NCBI RefSeq assembly: GCF_004364345.1
Contig: NZ_SOCA01000003.1
Coordinates: forward strand, 124,001 to 188,000
Direction of reading: 5' to 3'
DNA from: Prosthecobacter fusiformis
GTDB taxonomy: Bacteria; Verrucomicrobiota; Verrucomicrobiia; Verrucomicrobiales; Verrucomicrobiaceae
DNA: 64,000 bases
Below the pieces are notes generated by a model. That model searched no databases and was not told where the DNA came from. It was given only the letters and a program-made list of their open reading frames with translations. This document shows positions 1 to 10,200 of the stretch, piece by piece (position 1 is the first letter of the stretch; each line of letters begins with the position of its first letter). The position numbers and the translations under genes were made by a program.

Positions 1-359
1 TTTTCGGTCTGCTCCGGTGACACTCCGCGCAGGCCGTCGTTGCCGCCCAGGGCGATGACCAGCACGTCCGCACCGCGCTGGCCCAGCGCCCAGTCGATCC
101 GTCTTAAGCCGCCCGCTGTGGTGTCGCCGCTGACGCCGGCATTCACCACTTCATAGGCCAGGCCCTCGGCATCGGCTTTCTTTTGCAGCAGGGCGGGATA
201 GGCCTCGTCACGCTCCAGCCCGTAGCCGGCGGTGATGCTGTCGCCCAGAATGACGATTCTTTTCTTTCCTTCGCCTGCGGCTTGCGCCAGCAGCGTAGCT
301 TTTCCGCCGAATGATGCGGCCATCAGCAGTCCGAACACCAGCCATTTCATCCATGTCAT
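1..359 (-). CDS. tesA: GDSL-family arylesterase / acyl-CoA thioesterase I (TesA-like), 3' end outside window
   Basis: Secreted SGNH hydrolase that cleaves short acyl esters or thioesters in the periplasm. Reading the minus strand from ATG at 359 gives a short hydrophobic signal segment (MTWMKWLVFGLLMA...), then the block I motif ILGDSITAGYGLE with the nucleophilic Ser, and the block III motif LALGGND with the oxyanion Asn. The C-terminal Asp/His block lies beyond the window edge, so the gene is partial here. Its start overlaps the start of the divergent ybbA by 7 bp. A tesA gene divergent from ybbA-ybbP is a well-known arrangement in proteobacteria, which supports both calls. Confidence 0.85.
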   Translation of the reverse strand, partial: MTWMKWLVFGLLMAASFGGKATLLAQAAGEGKKRIVILGDSITAGYGLERDEAYPALLQKKADAEGLAYEVVNAGVSGDTTAGGLRRIDWALGQRGADVLVIALGGNDGLRGVSPEQTE

Positions 360-1078
360 CTGCCAGACTAGAATCTTCCCCTCCGGCTGTCAAACGGGCC
401 ATCCTGGAGATCCAGGGGCTGACCAAGGTGCACCGCACCCCGCGCCATGACCTGACGGTGCTGCGCGACATCCACCTGACGCTGGAGGCGGGCGATACGC
501 TGGCGATCACGGGCCCCTCCGGCAGTGGCAAGACCACGTTGTTAGGCCTGTGTGCGGGCCTGGACGATGCCACGTCCGGCTCGATGAAACTGGACGGTCA
601 CGCTTTTGAAAACCTGTCCCAGGATGCGCGGGCGGCGCTGCGTAACCAATTGGTGGGTTTCGTTTTCCAAAACTTCCAGCTCATCCCGACCCTGACGGCG
701 GTGGAGAATGTCCTGGTCCCGCTGGAGCTGCGCGGTGAACGAGGCCAGCAAAAGGTGGCCGAGGCGCTTCTGCGCGAGGTGGGCCTGGGCGACCGCCTGG
801 ATCATTATCCTGCCCAGCTTTCAGGTGGCGAGCAGCAGCGCGTGGCCCTGGCGCGGGCCTTCATTCATCGCCCGAAAATCCTCTTTGCCGATGAACCCAC
901 GGGCAACCTGGATGCGGCCACCAGCCTGCCGATCGTGGACATGCTGTTCCGGCTGAACCGGGAGGCGGGCACGGCCCTGGTGCTGGTGACTCACGATCCC
1001 AGCCTGGCCGCCAAGGCCCGGCGTGTGATCAAAATGGCCGGTGGGACGATCATCGCGGAGGAAGAAAATGCCGTCTGA
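353..1078 (+). CDS. ybbA: ABC transporter ATP-binding protein, YbbA/LolD type
   Basis: ATPase subunit of a type VII (MacB/LolCDE-like) ABC system; it drives the mechanotransmission permease encoded by the next gene. In the 241-residue product the Walker A motif GPSGSGKT is at about 54-61, the signature LSGGEQQ at about 156-162, Walker B ILFADEPTGNLD at about 176-187, and a switch His in LVTHD near 218. I chose ATG 353 because it removes a non-conserved leader; a start further upstream at 311 would overlap tesA far more. The last 11 bp overlap ybbP, so the two are probably translationally coupled. Confidence 0.9.
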   Translation: MSSARLESSPPAVKRAILEIQGLTKVHRTPRHDLTVLRDIHLTLEAGDTLAITGPSGSGKTTLLGLCAGLDDATSGSMKLDGHAFENLSQDARAALRNQLVGFVFQNFQLIPTLTAVENVLVPLELRGERGQQKVAEALLREVGLGDRLDHYPAQLSGGEQQRVALARAFIHRPKILFADEPTGNLDAATSLPIVDMLFRLNREAGTALVLVTHDPSLAAKARRVIKMAGGTIIAEEENAV

Positions 1079-3614
1079 TCCCCGCCCGCTGCCCGCCGGT
1101 CTGGTGCCCGCCCTGCTGCATCCCTGGACCTGGAAAATGGCCTGGCGTGACAGCCGCACGCAGCGCCTGCGCCTGCTCATCTTTTCCCTCGCCATCGTCT
1201 CCGGCATCGCCTCGCTGGTCGCCATTCACTCGCTGAAGGCCAGTGTGGAAAGCGGCATCCGGGCGCAGGCCAAGGAACTGCTCGGCTCCGATCTCCAGGT
1301 GTCTTCCTCCCAGCCGCTCTCGCCCGACGAGACCAACGGCCTAACAAAACGTTCGACACGTGTCACCCGCGAGGTGGCTTTCCCCTCGATGATGACCTTT
1401 CCCAATGGCGGGACCCGGCTGGTGCACGTGCGCGCTTTGGACGGGGACTATCCGTACTATGGGCAGGTGAAAACGGTGCCCGCGGAGGCCTGGCAGCGCC
1501 GGTCCGGCGAAACAGGCATTTTGTTAGACGAGTCCCTTTTGGAGCAGTTCCAGGTGAAGCCGGGCGATGAAATCGAGCTCGGCCGCCTGCGGTTAAAAAT
1601 CCTCGGCGCCCTGCACAGCAGCGCGCCGCGTGCCAGCCGTTTCAGCGCCCTCGCTCCGGAGGCTTACGTGCGGCTGGCCGATGTGCAGCAGAGCGGGCTC
1701 ATCGGGGCTAACAGCATGGTCACGCATCTGCTCCATTTGGAGATCCCGCAGGGGCCGCCTTCGGCCGAGCTAAAGGAGAGCGTGCGCCGCGATTTCCCCA
1801 CAGCCTCCTGGCGGCTGGAGACCCCGGAGGACCGGCAGGAAAGCCTGGGCGATGCGCTGGCTTTGTTTCAGCGCTATCTCGGCATTTTGGCGCTGGCTTC
1901 CCTCGCGCTCGGTGCGCTGGGGGTGGCGGGGGCCGTGCAGTCCCACATCAACCGTCGCGTGGCCACCATCGCCATCCTGCGCTGTCTCGGTGCGCCGCGC
2001 CAGCTCGCGGCGGCGGTTTACATCGCCCAGAGCGCAGCCCTGGGCCTGCTTGGCGCCATCTTGGGCGCGGGCATTGGCATCGGTTTGCAAACGGGCCTGC
2101 TGAGCCTGTTTCGTGACAGCCTGCCCATTGCCGTCACACCCGCGCCGGAGTGGGCCGTCGTCTTCCGCACCACGCTGGCGGGCTTTGCGGTGTGCTGCGG
2201 ATTTGCGCTCATCCCCATCCTGAAAATTCACCGCATCTCCCCGGCCATCACCCTGCGCAGCGGCGGCCTGCTGCCTGGCAGCGTGCTCCGTACGGTGCCC
2301 GTGTACCTGCTGCTCACCGCGCTGCTCCTGCTGCTGGCCCTAACCAACGATGCTGACTGGAAACGGGCGTGCATTCTGGTCGGCGGGCTGGCTGCGGCCT
2401 TCGCCCTGGTCCTTGGGGTGGCTCGTGGACTCATGGCCGTCACGCGGCGCATCGTCCGGCCTGGCTGGCCTTACCTTTTGCGGCAGGGCATTTCCAACCT
2501 GCATCGTCCTGGCAACCAGACCCTGCTGTTTCTGCTTTCATTGGGGCTCGGTACTTTTCTGCTGCTCACCATCCTGCTGGCCGGGGATCTTTTGCAGCAG
2601 CGCCTGCACATCACCCAGACCAAGGAAAATCCGAATCTCTACCTCATCGATGTGCAGCCCGATCAAGTGGAGGGCGTGATGGCGCTGGTGAAAGGCCAGG
2701 GCCTGCCGGTTTTGGAAACTGCCCCCATGGTCACCATGCGCATCCAGGCCCTGCGCGGCGTGCCCATCGCCAAGGCGGAAGGCGTGCCCCGCTGGATCGC
2801 CAACCGTGAATTCCGCTCCAGCTACCGGGCCCGGCTGAATGCCAGCGAAACCTTGATCGCCGGCGAGTGGCATGAGACCGTGCCGGATCCCCAGGGGCCC
2901 ATCCCGGTCTCGCTGGAAGAAAAGATCGCCGCGGACATGCATCTCACCGTTGGCGACACCTTGACTCTGGATGTTCAGGGCGTCACCCTGGAGGCCCGTG
3001 TCACCAGCCTGCGCCAGGTGGACTGGAGCCGGTTTAACCTGAACTTCTTCATGGTTTTCCGACCCGGCGCTCTGGAGGGCGCACCAGGCTTTCACGTGGT
3101 GACCACCCGCACCCCGGATGCGGCGGCGGTGGGGCGGCTGCAGCACGATCTCACCCGCGACTTCGCCAACGTGTCTTCCATCGACCTGGCGCAGATTTTG
3201 GAAACCGTGCGCGACATCCTTTCGAAGATCTCCCAGGTCGTCACCCTCCTGGGCGGCCTGACGCTCATCGCCGCGCTGCCCATCGTCACCGGCACGCTGC
3301 TCAACGGGCGCGATGTCCGCCTGCGGGAAAGCGTGCTGCTGCGCACGCTGGGGGCCTCGGCCCGGCAGGTGCAGGCCATCCTCATCCTCGAGTTCGCCGC
3401 GCTCGGTATCCTCGCCGCCCTGACCGGGACGCTGCTGGCCGCAGCCGCGAGTTCCGCCCTGGCCGTGTACGTTTTCGACACGTCACCCTCGCTGGATGTG
3501 ACGGTCATCATGGTCACCTTCCTCAGCACCACCGCCCTTTCCATCCTGGGTGGCCTCGCCCTCAGCCGCGGCGTGACGAACCATCCGCCGCTGGAGATTC
3601 TGCGGAATGCCTGA
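1068..3614 (+). CDS. ybbP: ABC transporter permease with two FtsX domains (YbbP-like)
   Basis: Inner-membrane permease of 848 residues that pairs with YbbA. After an N-terminal membrane segment (LLIFSLAIVSGIASLVAI, about residues 30-47) comes a large MacB-type periplasmic domain. A first FtsX core lies around residues 265-410, further hydrophobic segments around 415-520, a second periplasmic part, and a second FtsX core at the C-terminus (about 715-848). That is the duplicated YbbP architecture. ATG 1068 is preceded by GAGGAAG, a good ribosome-binding site. A GTG at 1041 is also open in frame but lies deep in ybbA. The exact substrate is unknown; E. coli ybbAP sits next to tesA, suggesting a lipid-related role. 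Confidence 0.88.
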   Translation: MPSDPRPLPAGLVPALLHPWTWKMAWRDSRTQRLRLLIFSLAIVSGIASLVAIHSLKASVESGIRAQAKELLGSDLQVSSSQPLSPDETNGLTKRSTRVTREVAFPSMMTFPNGGTRLVHVRALDGDYPYYGQVKTVPAEAWQRRSGETGILLDESLLEQFQVKPGDEIELGRLRLKILGALHSSAPRASRFSALAPEAYVRLADVQQSGLIGANSMVTHLLHLEIPQGPPSAELKESVRRDFPTASWRLETPEDRQESLGDALALFQRYLGILALASLALGALGVAGAVQSHINRRVATIAILRCLGAPRQLAAAVYIAQSAALGLLGAILGAGIGIGLQTGLLSLFRDSLPIAVTPAPEWAVVFRTTLAGFAVCCGFALIPILKIHRISPAITLRSGGLLPGSVLRTVPVYLLLTALLLLLALTNDADWKRACILVGGLAAAFALVLGVARGLMAVTRRIVRPGWPYLLRQGISNLHRPGNQTLLFLLSLGLGTFLLLTILLAGDLLQQRLHITQTKENPNLYLIDVQPDQVEGVMALVKGQGLPVLETAPMVTMRIQALRGVPIAKAEGVPRWIANREFRSSYRARLNASETLIAGEWHETVPDPQGPIPVSLEEKIAADMHLTVGDTLTLDVQGVTLEARVTSLRQVDWSRFNLNFFMVFRPGALEGAPGFHVVTTRTPDAAAVGRLQHDLTRDFANVSSIDLAQILETVRDILSKISQVVTLLGGLTLIAALPIVTGTLLNGRDVRLRESVLLRTLGASARQVQAILILEFAALGILAALTGTLLAAAASSALAVYVFDTSPSLDVTVIMVTFLSTTALSILGGLALSRGVTNHPPLEILRNA

Positions 3615-3627
3615 GGAGGCAACTCTA

Positions 3628-4653
3628 TCAAATTCCGGCAGCGATCCCAAAGGCAGTCACTTCGTTCTTGTTCGCGCAGAGGCGATTGAGGCGGAAGTCC
3701 TGGCAAAGAGGCGGGGCCAGTTCTTTAAGCTGATCCATCAGGGCGTATTCATCGGTACCTTTGAATTTGAGCGTCACGATGAAACGACGCATCTGGCGTT
3801 CGCGCAGCCACTCCAGTAGCAGATCAATGCTGCGTTGTGGGGCGGCGATGATGTCGCAGATGAGCCAATCCACGGGTTGCTCAGGCCGGAACTTGAAGGC
3901 ATCCGCCTGGATGAAATCGAGGCGGGGATTGCGCATGAGGTCATCACGCAAAGGGCTGCGGTCAATGGCAGTGACCCTGGCTCCGCGTTGGATGGCCACA
4001 TAGCTCCAACTTCCGGGGGAGGCACCCAGGTCCACGCAGGTCTGGCCACGCTCGATTTGCTGGCCAAGCCGCAACTCCGCCTCGATGACCTTGGCAAAAG
4101 CGCGGCTGGGGGCGGCCTTGTCCTCGGCATGGGGGATGTTACCGCCAATGAAGGGTGAAAGGATGGCCCGCAGGGCCAGAGTTTGCGGGGCTGAACTGAC
4201 GGAGATGTATCCTGCATCTGGGCCTGTCAGCACCGCCTGCACCAAGGAAGTTTCCTGAGTGAAAGGGGCCGTTCCATCTTCCAGGGAACGCAGCAATGCA
4301 CGGCGACGTTTCTTCAACCGCTCATTCAAGGCAGCACGGATGAGCGAGCAGCGGTGTAGCCCTGCGCGGCCTTCGCCATACGCGGTCCAAAGGTGGAGCC
4401 GCCAGGGCTGGGCATCTGGCAGCACCCCGGCGATGCGCGTGATGATCTGATCCGCCCAGCCGTTGATGGATGCATCTTTGACTTCGGTGCTCTCCGGCAG
4501 AGACTGACGGGCAAAGGCAAGGTAAGGCAGCGCCGGGAGGGTATCCGCAAAGACAAAACCGGTGGCCTCATCTGCCTGGGCCTTGGCACCTGAGCGCTCC
4601 AGTTCAGCCGCCAGGAAGGGGGCACAATCAACAGCAGGCAGAAAGGCGTGCAT
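3628..4653 (-). CDS. SAM-dependent methyltransferase, RlmM/FtsJ-like (23S rRNA 2'-O-methyltransferase candidate)
   Basis: Product of 341 residues with a Rossmann-fold methyltransferase in the C-terminal half. The SAM-binding motif CVDLGASPGSWSYVAIQRGA is at about residues 205-224, followed by an acidic strand end (TAIDRSPL), DAFKFRP and a motif IV-like WLICDI. A C-terminal FIVTLKFKG strand carries the lysine expected in FtsJ/RrmJ-type enzymes. The N-terminal 170 residues resemble the THUMP-containing half of RlmM, which methylates C2498 of 23S rRNA, but are shorter and diverged. The ATG shares one base with the stop codon of the upstream phosphotransferase gene (TAATG), so the two form an operon. 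Confidence 0.72.
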   Translation of the reverse strand: MHAFLPAVDCAPFLAAELERSGAKAQADEATGFVFADTLPALPYLAFARQSLPESTEVKDASINGWADQIITRIAGVLPDAQPWRLHLWTAYGEGRAGLHRCSLIRAALNERLKKRRRALLRSLEDGTAPFTQETSLVQAVLTGPDAGYISVSSAPQTLALRAILSPFIGGNIPHAEDKAAPSRAFAKVIEAELRLGQQIERGQTCVDLGASPGSWSYVAIQRGARVTAIDRSPLRDDLMRNPRLDFIQADAFKFRPEQPVDWLICDIIAAPQRSIDLLLEWLRERQMRRFIVTLKFKGTDEYALMDQLKELAPPLCQDFRLNRLCANKNEVTAFGIAAGI

Positions 4654-5636
4654 TAAAGGAAGAGGCTGCGCAGGGGTGCCAGCTCAGGGGCCTCATCACA
4701 CACAGCGGTGAGGTTGCGTACACCGGCAGGGATGTGTTGTTCAAAGGACGCCTTCCCTTGGTTGCGACTGAGGTTGCCGTAGGCTCCCAGGGCCTGCATC
4801 AGGCGCTGCGCGGCACATTGATAAACGACAGTACGCAGCTCAGGCAGAGGCAGGTTGCGAAGGTTCGCATAGTATTGCAGCAGCTCACCCCGTTCACTTC
4901 GGCTCAGGGTCACATACGGGTCAAAAAGAAGGGAGGCCAGATCGTATTCCGCCAGTCCGGGACGCAGGCCCTGATAATCCACCAGCCAGGCTTGGCCATC
5001 TCTCAAGAGCACATTTTGACTTTGAAAATCACGGTGCACGAGGCAGCGGGGGAGGCGGGCGAGCCGCTGGCGGAGTTCCATGAGCACGGTGCGTGCAGGC
5101 GCATGGGCTGGGGCATCCGCATCACGGCGGAGCACGCCCCGAACAAAGTGTTCGATGAAGTAATTCTGCTCCCATTCGTAGAGACCTTCATTGAACTCAG
5201 GCTCCATGCTGCTGAGATCCGCCGCACTCAGACTTGCAGATTTAATGGAGTGAAGTTTCGCCGCTTCCACCAGGGTGGATTCATAGTAGGCGCGCCGGAT
5301 TTCCCAGGGATCCTCGCGATGCGCATGCAGGTCGTCCCTTCCCAGATCCTCCAGCCAGACGCAGAGACGCTGTTCATCGAAGGCATAGATGGCCGGAACA
5401 TTGACGCCGAGGGCTGCAAGGCGGCGGGTTGCAGGGACAAACTTTGGATTATCCCGCCTGGCCATCGTATAGACCATGAGGATCATCGTCGGATGAACAT
5501 TCCCGGCCCAGGTAAATCGATAGAAATGCCGATCTGAGCCGCCTTTGACGATGGGCTCCACCTCGCAAGCCACATCCCTCAGTGCAGGAAATTGCTGGCG
5601 TGTCAGGATAAGGAGGGCCTCGTGTTCAGGTGGCAT
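4653..5636 (-). CDS. Aminoglycoside-phosphotransferase-fold kinase, AmgK-like
   Basis: Cytoplasmic small-molecule kinase of 327 residues. The catalytic loop LVHRDFQSQNVLL (Brenner motif HxDxxxxN) is followed by the metal-binding Asp in WLVDYQGLRPGLAEYDLASL. The DYQGL..G...YDLASLL arrangement is the one seen in AmgK, the anomeric N-acetylmuramate/N-acetylglucosamine kinase of cell-wall recycling, rather than in antibiotic-resistance enzymes. The usual partner murU is not adjacent; the gene overlaps a methyltransferase instead, so the substrate remains inferred. ATG 5636 is the only reasonable start and has no obvious Shine-Dalgarno sequence. Confidence 0.7.
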   Translation of the reverse strand: MPPEHEALLILTRQQFPALRDVACEVEPIVKGGSDRHFYRFTWAGNVHPTMILMVYTMARRDNPKFVPATRRLAALGVNVPAIYAFDEQRLCVWLEDLGRDDLHAHREDPWEIRRAYYESTLVEAAKLHSIKSASLSAADLSSMEPEFNEGLYEWEQNYFIEHFVRGVLRRDADAPAHAPARTVLMELRQRLARLPRCLVHRDFQSQNVLLRDGQAWLVDYQGLRPGLAEYDLASLLFDPYVTLSRSERGELLQYYANLRNLPLPELRTVVYQCAAQRLMQALGAYGNLSRNQGKASFEQHIPAGVRNLTAVCDEAPELAPLRSLFL

Positions 5637-5769
5637 GGGAAATACAAATTAAAGCCACGACCGCCTCCGCTGCAACCAGTAGGTGGGAGGATACGCACAG
5701 CACCAAAAGCCCAGTCTTGAGCACAACCGCGTATTTGGCAATCAAGGGAATCCGTATAGACTTCAGGAT

Positions 5770-6636
5770 ATGAAGCCTGTCTTTGAGAAAGTCCCGCGCA
5801 GGGACTGGGAGTCCTTTCACTGTGAACTCGTGCATGGACCCGACTACGGTACACGCTGGCATTTTCACCCGGAATTCCAGATCACCCTGGCCATCCGCAG
5901 TCGGGGCCACCGGGTCGTGGGGGATAACATCGCGCCCATCAGCGACGGAGACTTGGTGCTGGTGGGGTCCAATCTGCCCCACGTCTGGCATCAGGAGGAG
6001 GGTGCGGGCATCGTGGATGCTATCATCATTCGCTTTGAGGAAAACTTTCTCGGCAAGGATATGATGGCCCTGCCGGAGCTGGAGTCTGTCCGCCGTCTGC
6101 TGCGCCGGGCCAGCCGGGGGCTGGAAATCAAGGGGGCAGTCCGCAAAGAAGTTTCGCTGCGCCTGCGCCATCTTGCGGAGAGTGATGGGCTGACCCGTGT
6201 CGTGGACTTGTTGGCGGTGCTGGACGTCATGTCTCGTGCCAAGGACCTCAAGCCCCTGGCCAGCGCTGCTTATGAGCCAACACTCCATGCCACGGACCAA
6301 GGCCGCATGGAGCGCGTCTGCGACTACATCCACCAGCACCTCACGGAGGATATCGACCGGGCGCAGCTCGCCAAGCTGGCCCACCTGAGCGAGGGGGCCT
6401 TCAGCCGCTTCTTCCGCTCCCGTACCGGCAAGACGGTGCCTGAATACATCAACGAAGTCCGCATTGGCCGTGCCTGCCGGATGATCGCCGAAGACCAGAA
6501 CAACATCACGGACATTGCCCTGGACTGCGGATACCGGAACTTGGCCAACTTCAACCGCCGCTTCCGCGAAGTGGTCGGCAGCACGCCCCGTGAATACCGC
6601 ACCCAAATGCGTACGTTGGGTGGCAAGCCAGGCTGA
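5770..6636 (+). CDS. AraC-family transcriptional regulator with N-terminal cupin
   Basis: Product of 288 residues. The N-terminal AraC-type cupin has the metal- or ligand-site pattern RWHFHPEFQI (about residues 31-40) and a glycine-rich GDLVLVGSNLPHVW strand (about 60-73). The C-terminal double helix-turn-helix spans roughly 185-285, with the diagnostic second-HTH text DIALDCGYRNLANFNRRFR. It probably senses a sugar or sugar acid, as most cupin AraC proteins do. ATG 5770 is preceded by AGGA; the longer open frame from 5683 adds sequence without cupin similarity. It is divergent from the kinase/methyltransferase pair, so those genes are one candidate target. Confidence 0.88.
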   Translation: MKPVFEKVPRRDWESFHCELVHGPDYGTRWHFHPEFQITLAIRSRGHRVVGDNIAPISDGDLVLVGSNLPHVWHQEEGAGIVDAIIIRFEENFLGKDMMALPELESVRRLLRRASRGLEIKGAVRKEVSLRLRHLAESDGLTRVVDLLAVLDVMSRAKDLKPLASAAYEPTLHATDQGRMERVCDYIHQHLTEDIDRAQLAKLAHLSEGAFSRFFRSRTGKTVPEYINEVRIGRACRMIAEDQNNITDIALDCGYRNLANFNRRFREVVGSTPREYRTQMRTLGGKPG

Positions 6637-6684
6637 TCTGCCATTCTCCCTTGCCACTTGGAAAACCCGGCCTAAGGCAGGTGC

Positions 6685-7158
6685 ATGAACCGCGTTGGCA
6701 TTGGCTATGATGTGCACCCCTTTGAAGAAGGCCGCCCCCTGATCCTGGGCGGTATTGAGATCCCCCATACCCGTGGCTTGAAAGGCCATTCGGATGCCGA
6801 TGTGCTCTGCCATGCCATTGCCGATGCTATCCTCGGCTCGATGGGCCTGCCGGACATCGGTTTCTACTTCCCGCCCACGGATGCCAGCATCGAAGGCATC
6901 TGTAGCCTGCGCATCCTGGAAAAGTGCGCCGCCCTGGCCATTGAGAAAGGCTATGCGATCACCAATGTGGACTCCACCCTCATCGCGGAAGCTCCCAAGG
7001 TGATGAAGCATGCGGCGGCGATGAAGGAGAAGATAGCGGAGGCACTGGGCATCAAGCCAGACGAGGTCGGCATTAAGGCGACCACCAACGAGCGCATGGG
7101 TTTTGTCGGCCGCGAAGAAGGCATCGCGGCGATGGCCGTGGCTTGTGTGGAGAAGTGA
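6685..7158 (+). CDS. ispF: 2-C-methyl-D-erythritol 2,4-cyclodiphosphate synthase
   Basis: Fifth enzyme of the non-mevalonate isoprenoid pathway; converts CDP-methylerythritol 2-phosphate to the cyclic 2,4-diphosphate with loss of CMP. The 157-residue length is standard. Metal ligands are visible as DVHPF (Asp 8, His 10) and GHSDADVLCHA (His about 34, histidine of the active site), with the substrate loop DIGFYFPPTD and C-terminal KATTNERMGFVGREEGI. The gene stands alone, 48 bp after the AraC gene, and is convergent with the DUF1592 gene. The usual partner ispD is not in the window. Confidence 0.96.
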   Translation: MNRVGIGYDVHPFEEGRPLILGGIEIPHTRGLKGHSDADVLCHAIADAILGSMGLPDIGFYFPPTDASIEGICSLRILEKCAALAIEKGYAITNVDSTLIAEAPKVMKHAAAMKEKIAEALGIKPDEVGIKATTNERMGFVGREEGIAAMAVACVEK

Positions 7159-7264
7159 TGGAGTAAAGTACACCGCAGCTTTAACTCGCGAAGATATTGT
7201 TAGGTCATTTGACGCCGAATGTTGAAGCGGAGTTGGGGCGAGCTAAAGCTCTGGAGTACGTTCT

Positions 7265-10200
7265 TCAGAGGCGTTTGCTGGTGAACTGGCGGCTTTGGAC
7301 AACGGCGAGTACAGCGGCGGAAAAGTGGCCGTCATTGTCGGCCAGATCGGTCTTGATCTTTTGCATCAGGAGCTTGTCGGTGGGCAGGAGCTGACGGCCG
7401 AGGGCGAAGCCGATGAGCTTGCGGGAAAAGTGGTGGGTGAGCTGGTCTTCCTGAGTTTTCAGGTAGTCGCGCAGACCTTCGAAACCGACAAACTTGGCAC
7501 CGCCTTTGACCTGGCCGGAGGTATCCAGGGGCAGGCCGGCATCGTCCTTTTCACGGAAGCGGCCAATGGCGTCGAAGCCTTCCAGGGCAAAGCCGAGGGG
7601 GTCAATGCGGTCATGGCAGCCGGAGCAGGATTTGGAGGCGCGGTGCTGCTCCAGCATCTCGCGGACGGTGGCGGGTTTGGGGCCGTGTTCCTTAAGTTCG
7701 GGCACGTCGGCGGGCGGCGGCGGGACGGGGGTGCCAAGCACCGCCTGAAGCAGCCAGTTGCCCCGAAGCACGGGGCTGGTGCGGTGACTGCGGGAGGTCT
7801 TGGTGAGCATGCTGCCCTGGCCTAACAAACCTCCGCGATGGTGGTTCTTCACATTGACTTTGCGAAACTCCTCACCCTTCACATCCGGCACTCCGTAGTG
7901 CTTGGCCAGGCGTTCATTGAGGAAGGTGTAATCCGCGCCGATGATCTCTTGCACAGGGCGGTCTTCACGGATCAGGCTGGTGAAAAAGAGGGTGGTTTCA
8001 CGGTCGAGATCGCGGCGCAGTTCGGGGGTGAATTCCGGGAATTTTTTGTCATCCACGGCAGCGTGTTTGTCGAAGCCCTTGAACTCCAGCCACTGGCCGG
8101 CGAATTCCTTGGCCATGGCCTCGGCTTTCGGGTCCTTGAGCATGCGCTTCACCTGGGCGGTGAGGACTTCAGGCTTCAAAAGGGTGCCATCGGTGGCTGC
8201 TTTGCGCAGTTGCCAGTCGGGTTGGGAGGACCAGAGGAAGTAGCTGAGGCGGGAAGCGAGTTCCCAGGCATTGAGGGTGACTTCCGTGGTGGAGGGTTTT
8301 GGAGTATTGGCTTCAGCCGGGGTTTGGGCTGAGGCCTTTTCTGAACCGGCTGAAGCCGGGACTACAGAGCGGGGAGGGATTTCAGCGCTGCCGTGGGTTT
8401 TTGCGGGGGTGGAGGTTTTAGGGGCAAGGTTTGCGGTTTGGGCTGCGGCTTTTCCTGAACCGGCTGAAGCCGGGACTACAGAGCGGGGAGGGGTGGCCGC
8501 TGTATTTTCGGTGCCGATCTCGGTTTTATACAGAAAGTTAGGCGAGACGAGGATGAGGGTGACGACTTCGCGGGCGGCGGATTCACGATCCAAATCCTTG
8601 GTTAGGCCAGCCTGATAAAGTTTCGAAAGCTGAGTGCGCTCAGCATGGGTGGTGGGGCGGCGCCAGGCCTGGCTGGCGAAGCGGTGCAGGTGCTGGCGCA
8701 TGAGGTCGTCATACTGGATCTGCTGCTCTTTTTTGAGACCGTCGCGGACGAGGAAACTCCAGTCGAGGCGCATCTGTTCCAGGCGTTTCTTTTCGGTTTC
8801 CGGGATGATGGGTTTGAGTTGCTCATCGCTGAAATAATAGACACCAGGGCCGGGTTTTTCACTGTAGAGGTTGCGTGCCACCTCTTCCAGACGACGCTCG
8901 AGCATGTCTGGGAAGACGGCCTTCATGCGGCTGAAATCTGACATGGTTCTGCGATGGGCATCAGTGTTGCGTTTCCAGACGGTGAGGACCCCCGGGATGA
9001 TGTCTTTGGGATTTGGCGGTGTGTCCACGGCCAGGGTCCATTGCACGGTGGCCAAGTCCACTTCGGGTGTTTGCATGTCCAGGCGACCGGAGCCAAAGAC
9101 TTCCTTGGAGTCCTCAGGCAGGGGCAGGGTGATGATGACGGGAGCTTTGGCGGCAAGGATGTTTTCACCGATCCGGTTTTTGCCCAAAGGATCCTTGCCA
9201 AAATAAGACAGGGCTTTTTCAGACTCGGCGATGCGCTTCTTCAGCAGGTCTGCGGTGATGTCTTTGGGCGCAGGTTTACCCGATTCGATTTCTTTGATCA
9301 GCTTTTTATCCGCGTCCCGGCGCTGGCGCATGAAAGGTGCGTATTCGTGATTTTTTCCGTTTTTGAGCCGGACGGTGAGGCCTGTGAAGTTGACATAGTC
9401 ACCGCCATTGCCATCGCCAATATCACCGACGACGACATGGAATTCACTTTTGCCCAGGGTCACCACGCGGTTGCCGCCATAGGTGCGGAGACCGTCGGCG
9501 TCCTGCTGGCGGCGCTGCACTCCGGTGCCGGGCTTGTCTGGGTTTTCTGGGTTGTTCCAGGAATGACGTTGTTTTTGGATGGCCTGTAGGCTGGCCAGGA
9601 CTGGGGCGGGAACTTCTTTGGGTTTTGCGGAATCCGGCGGTGGCAGATTGCGCCAAGGCACTTTGGTCAGGTCCAGGAAACGGGACTGGGTCTTGGTGTC
9701 ATTGAGCATGGTCCACCAGTTGGTCAGGAAGGCGATGGAGAGATTCGCGTCTTTGGCGAGCTGCTCGAGGGAAGCGGCTCCAGTGAGATCCTTGTGCTTC
9801 CATTTCCAGCAGGCCAGCATGTAATCAGCTTCCCGCAGTTCCCGGTCATAGGTGGGCAGATGCGGGCCGGACATTTTCTGGTACCACACATAAAGAGCCT
9901 GCTGGGCCTGGCCTTTGACTTGGGCATTGCCGCGCATGCCGACGCGTTGTGGATGAAAGGTGACACCGGTGCCGGGCAGGATGGTGGCGTGGTCCGCCAG
10001 CTTGCGGGCGGCAGAGAGGTATTTGTCGAGCTGGGCCGGATTAACAAAAAGCGTGTCACCGGTGTTGGCGAAACCTTCGCCGCCGCCGCCATCCGGCTGG
10101 AACTCTTTAGCGAGGCCGTAGTTCACCCCCGTGAGATCACGGATGGTGTAGTCATATTCGGCATTGGTCAGGCGGCGGAGGGTGACGGCTCCGGGATCGC

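Noticed and set aside
5626-7173. 515-codon open frame antisense to the AraC and ispF genes
   Set aside because: It spans two well-supported genes on the other strand and shows no domain; GC-rich codon use leaves antisense frames open.
8322-8492. CRISPR or tandem-repeat array
   Set aside because: Only two copies, palindromic and inside a coding frame; no spacers of CRISPR type.
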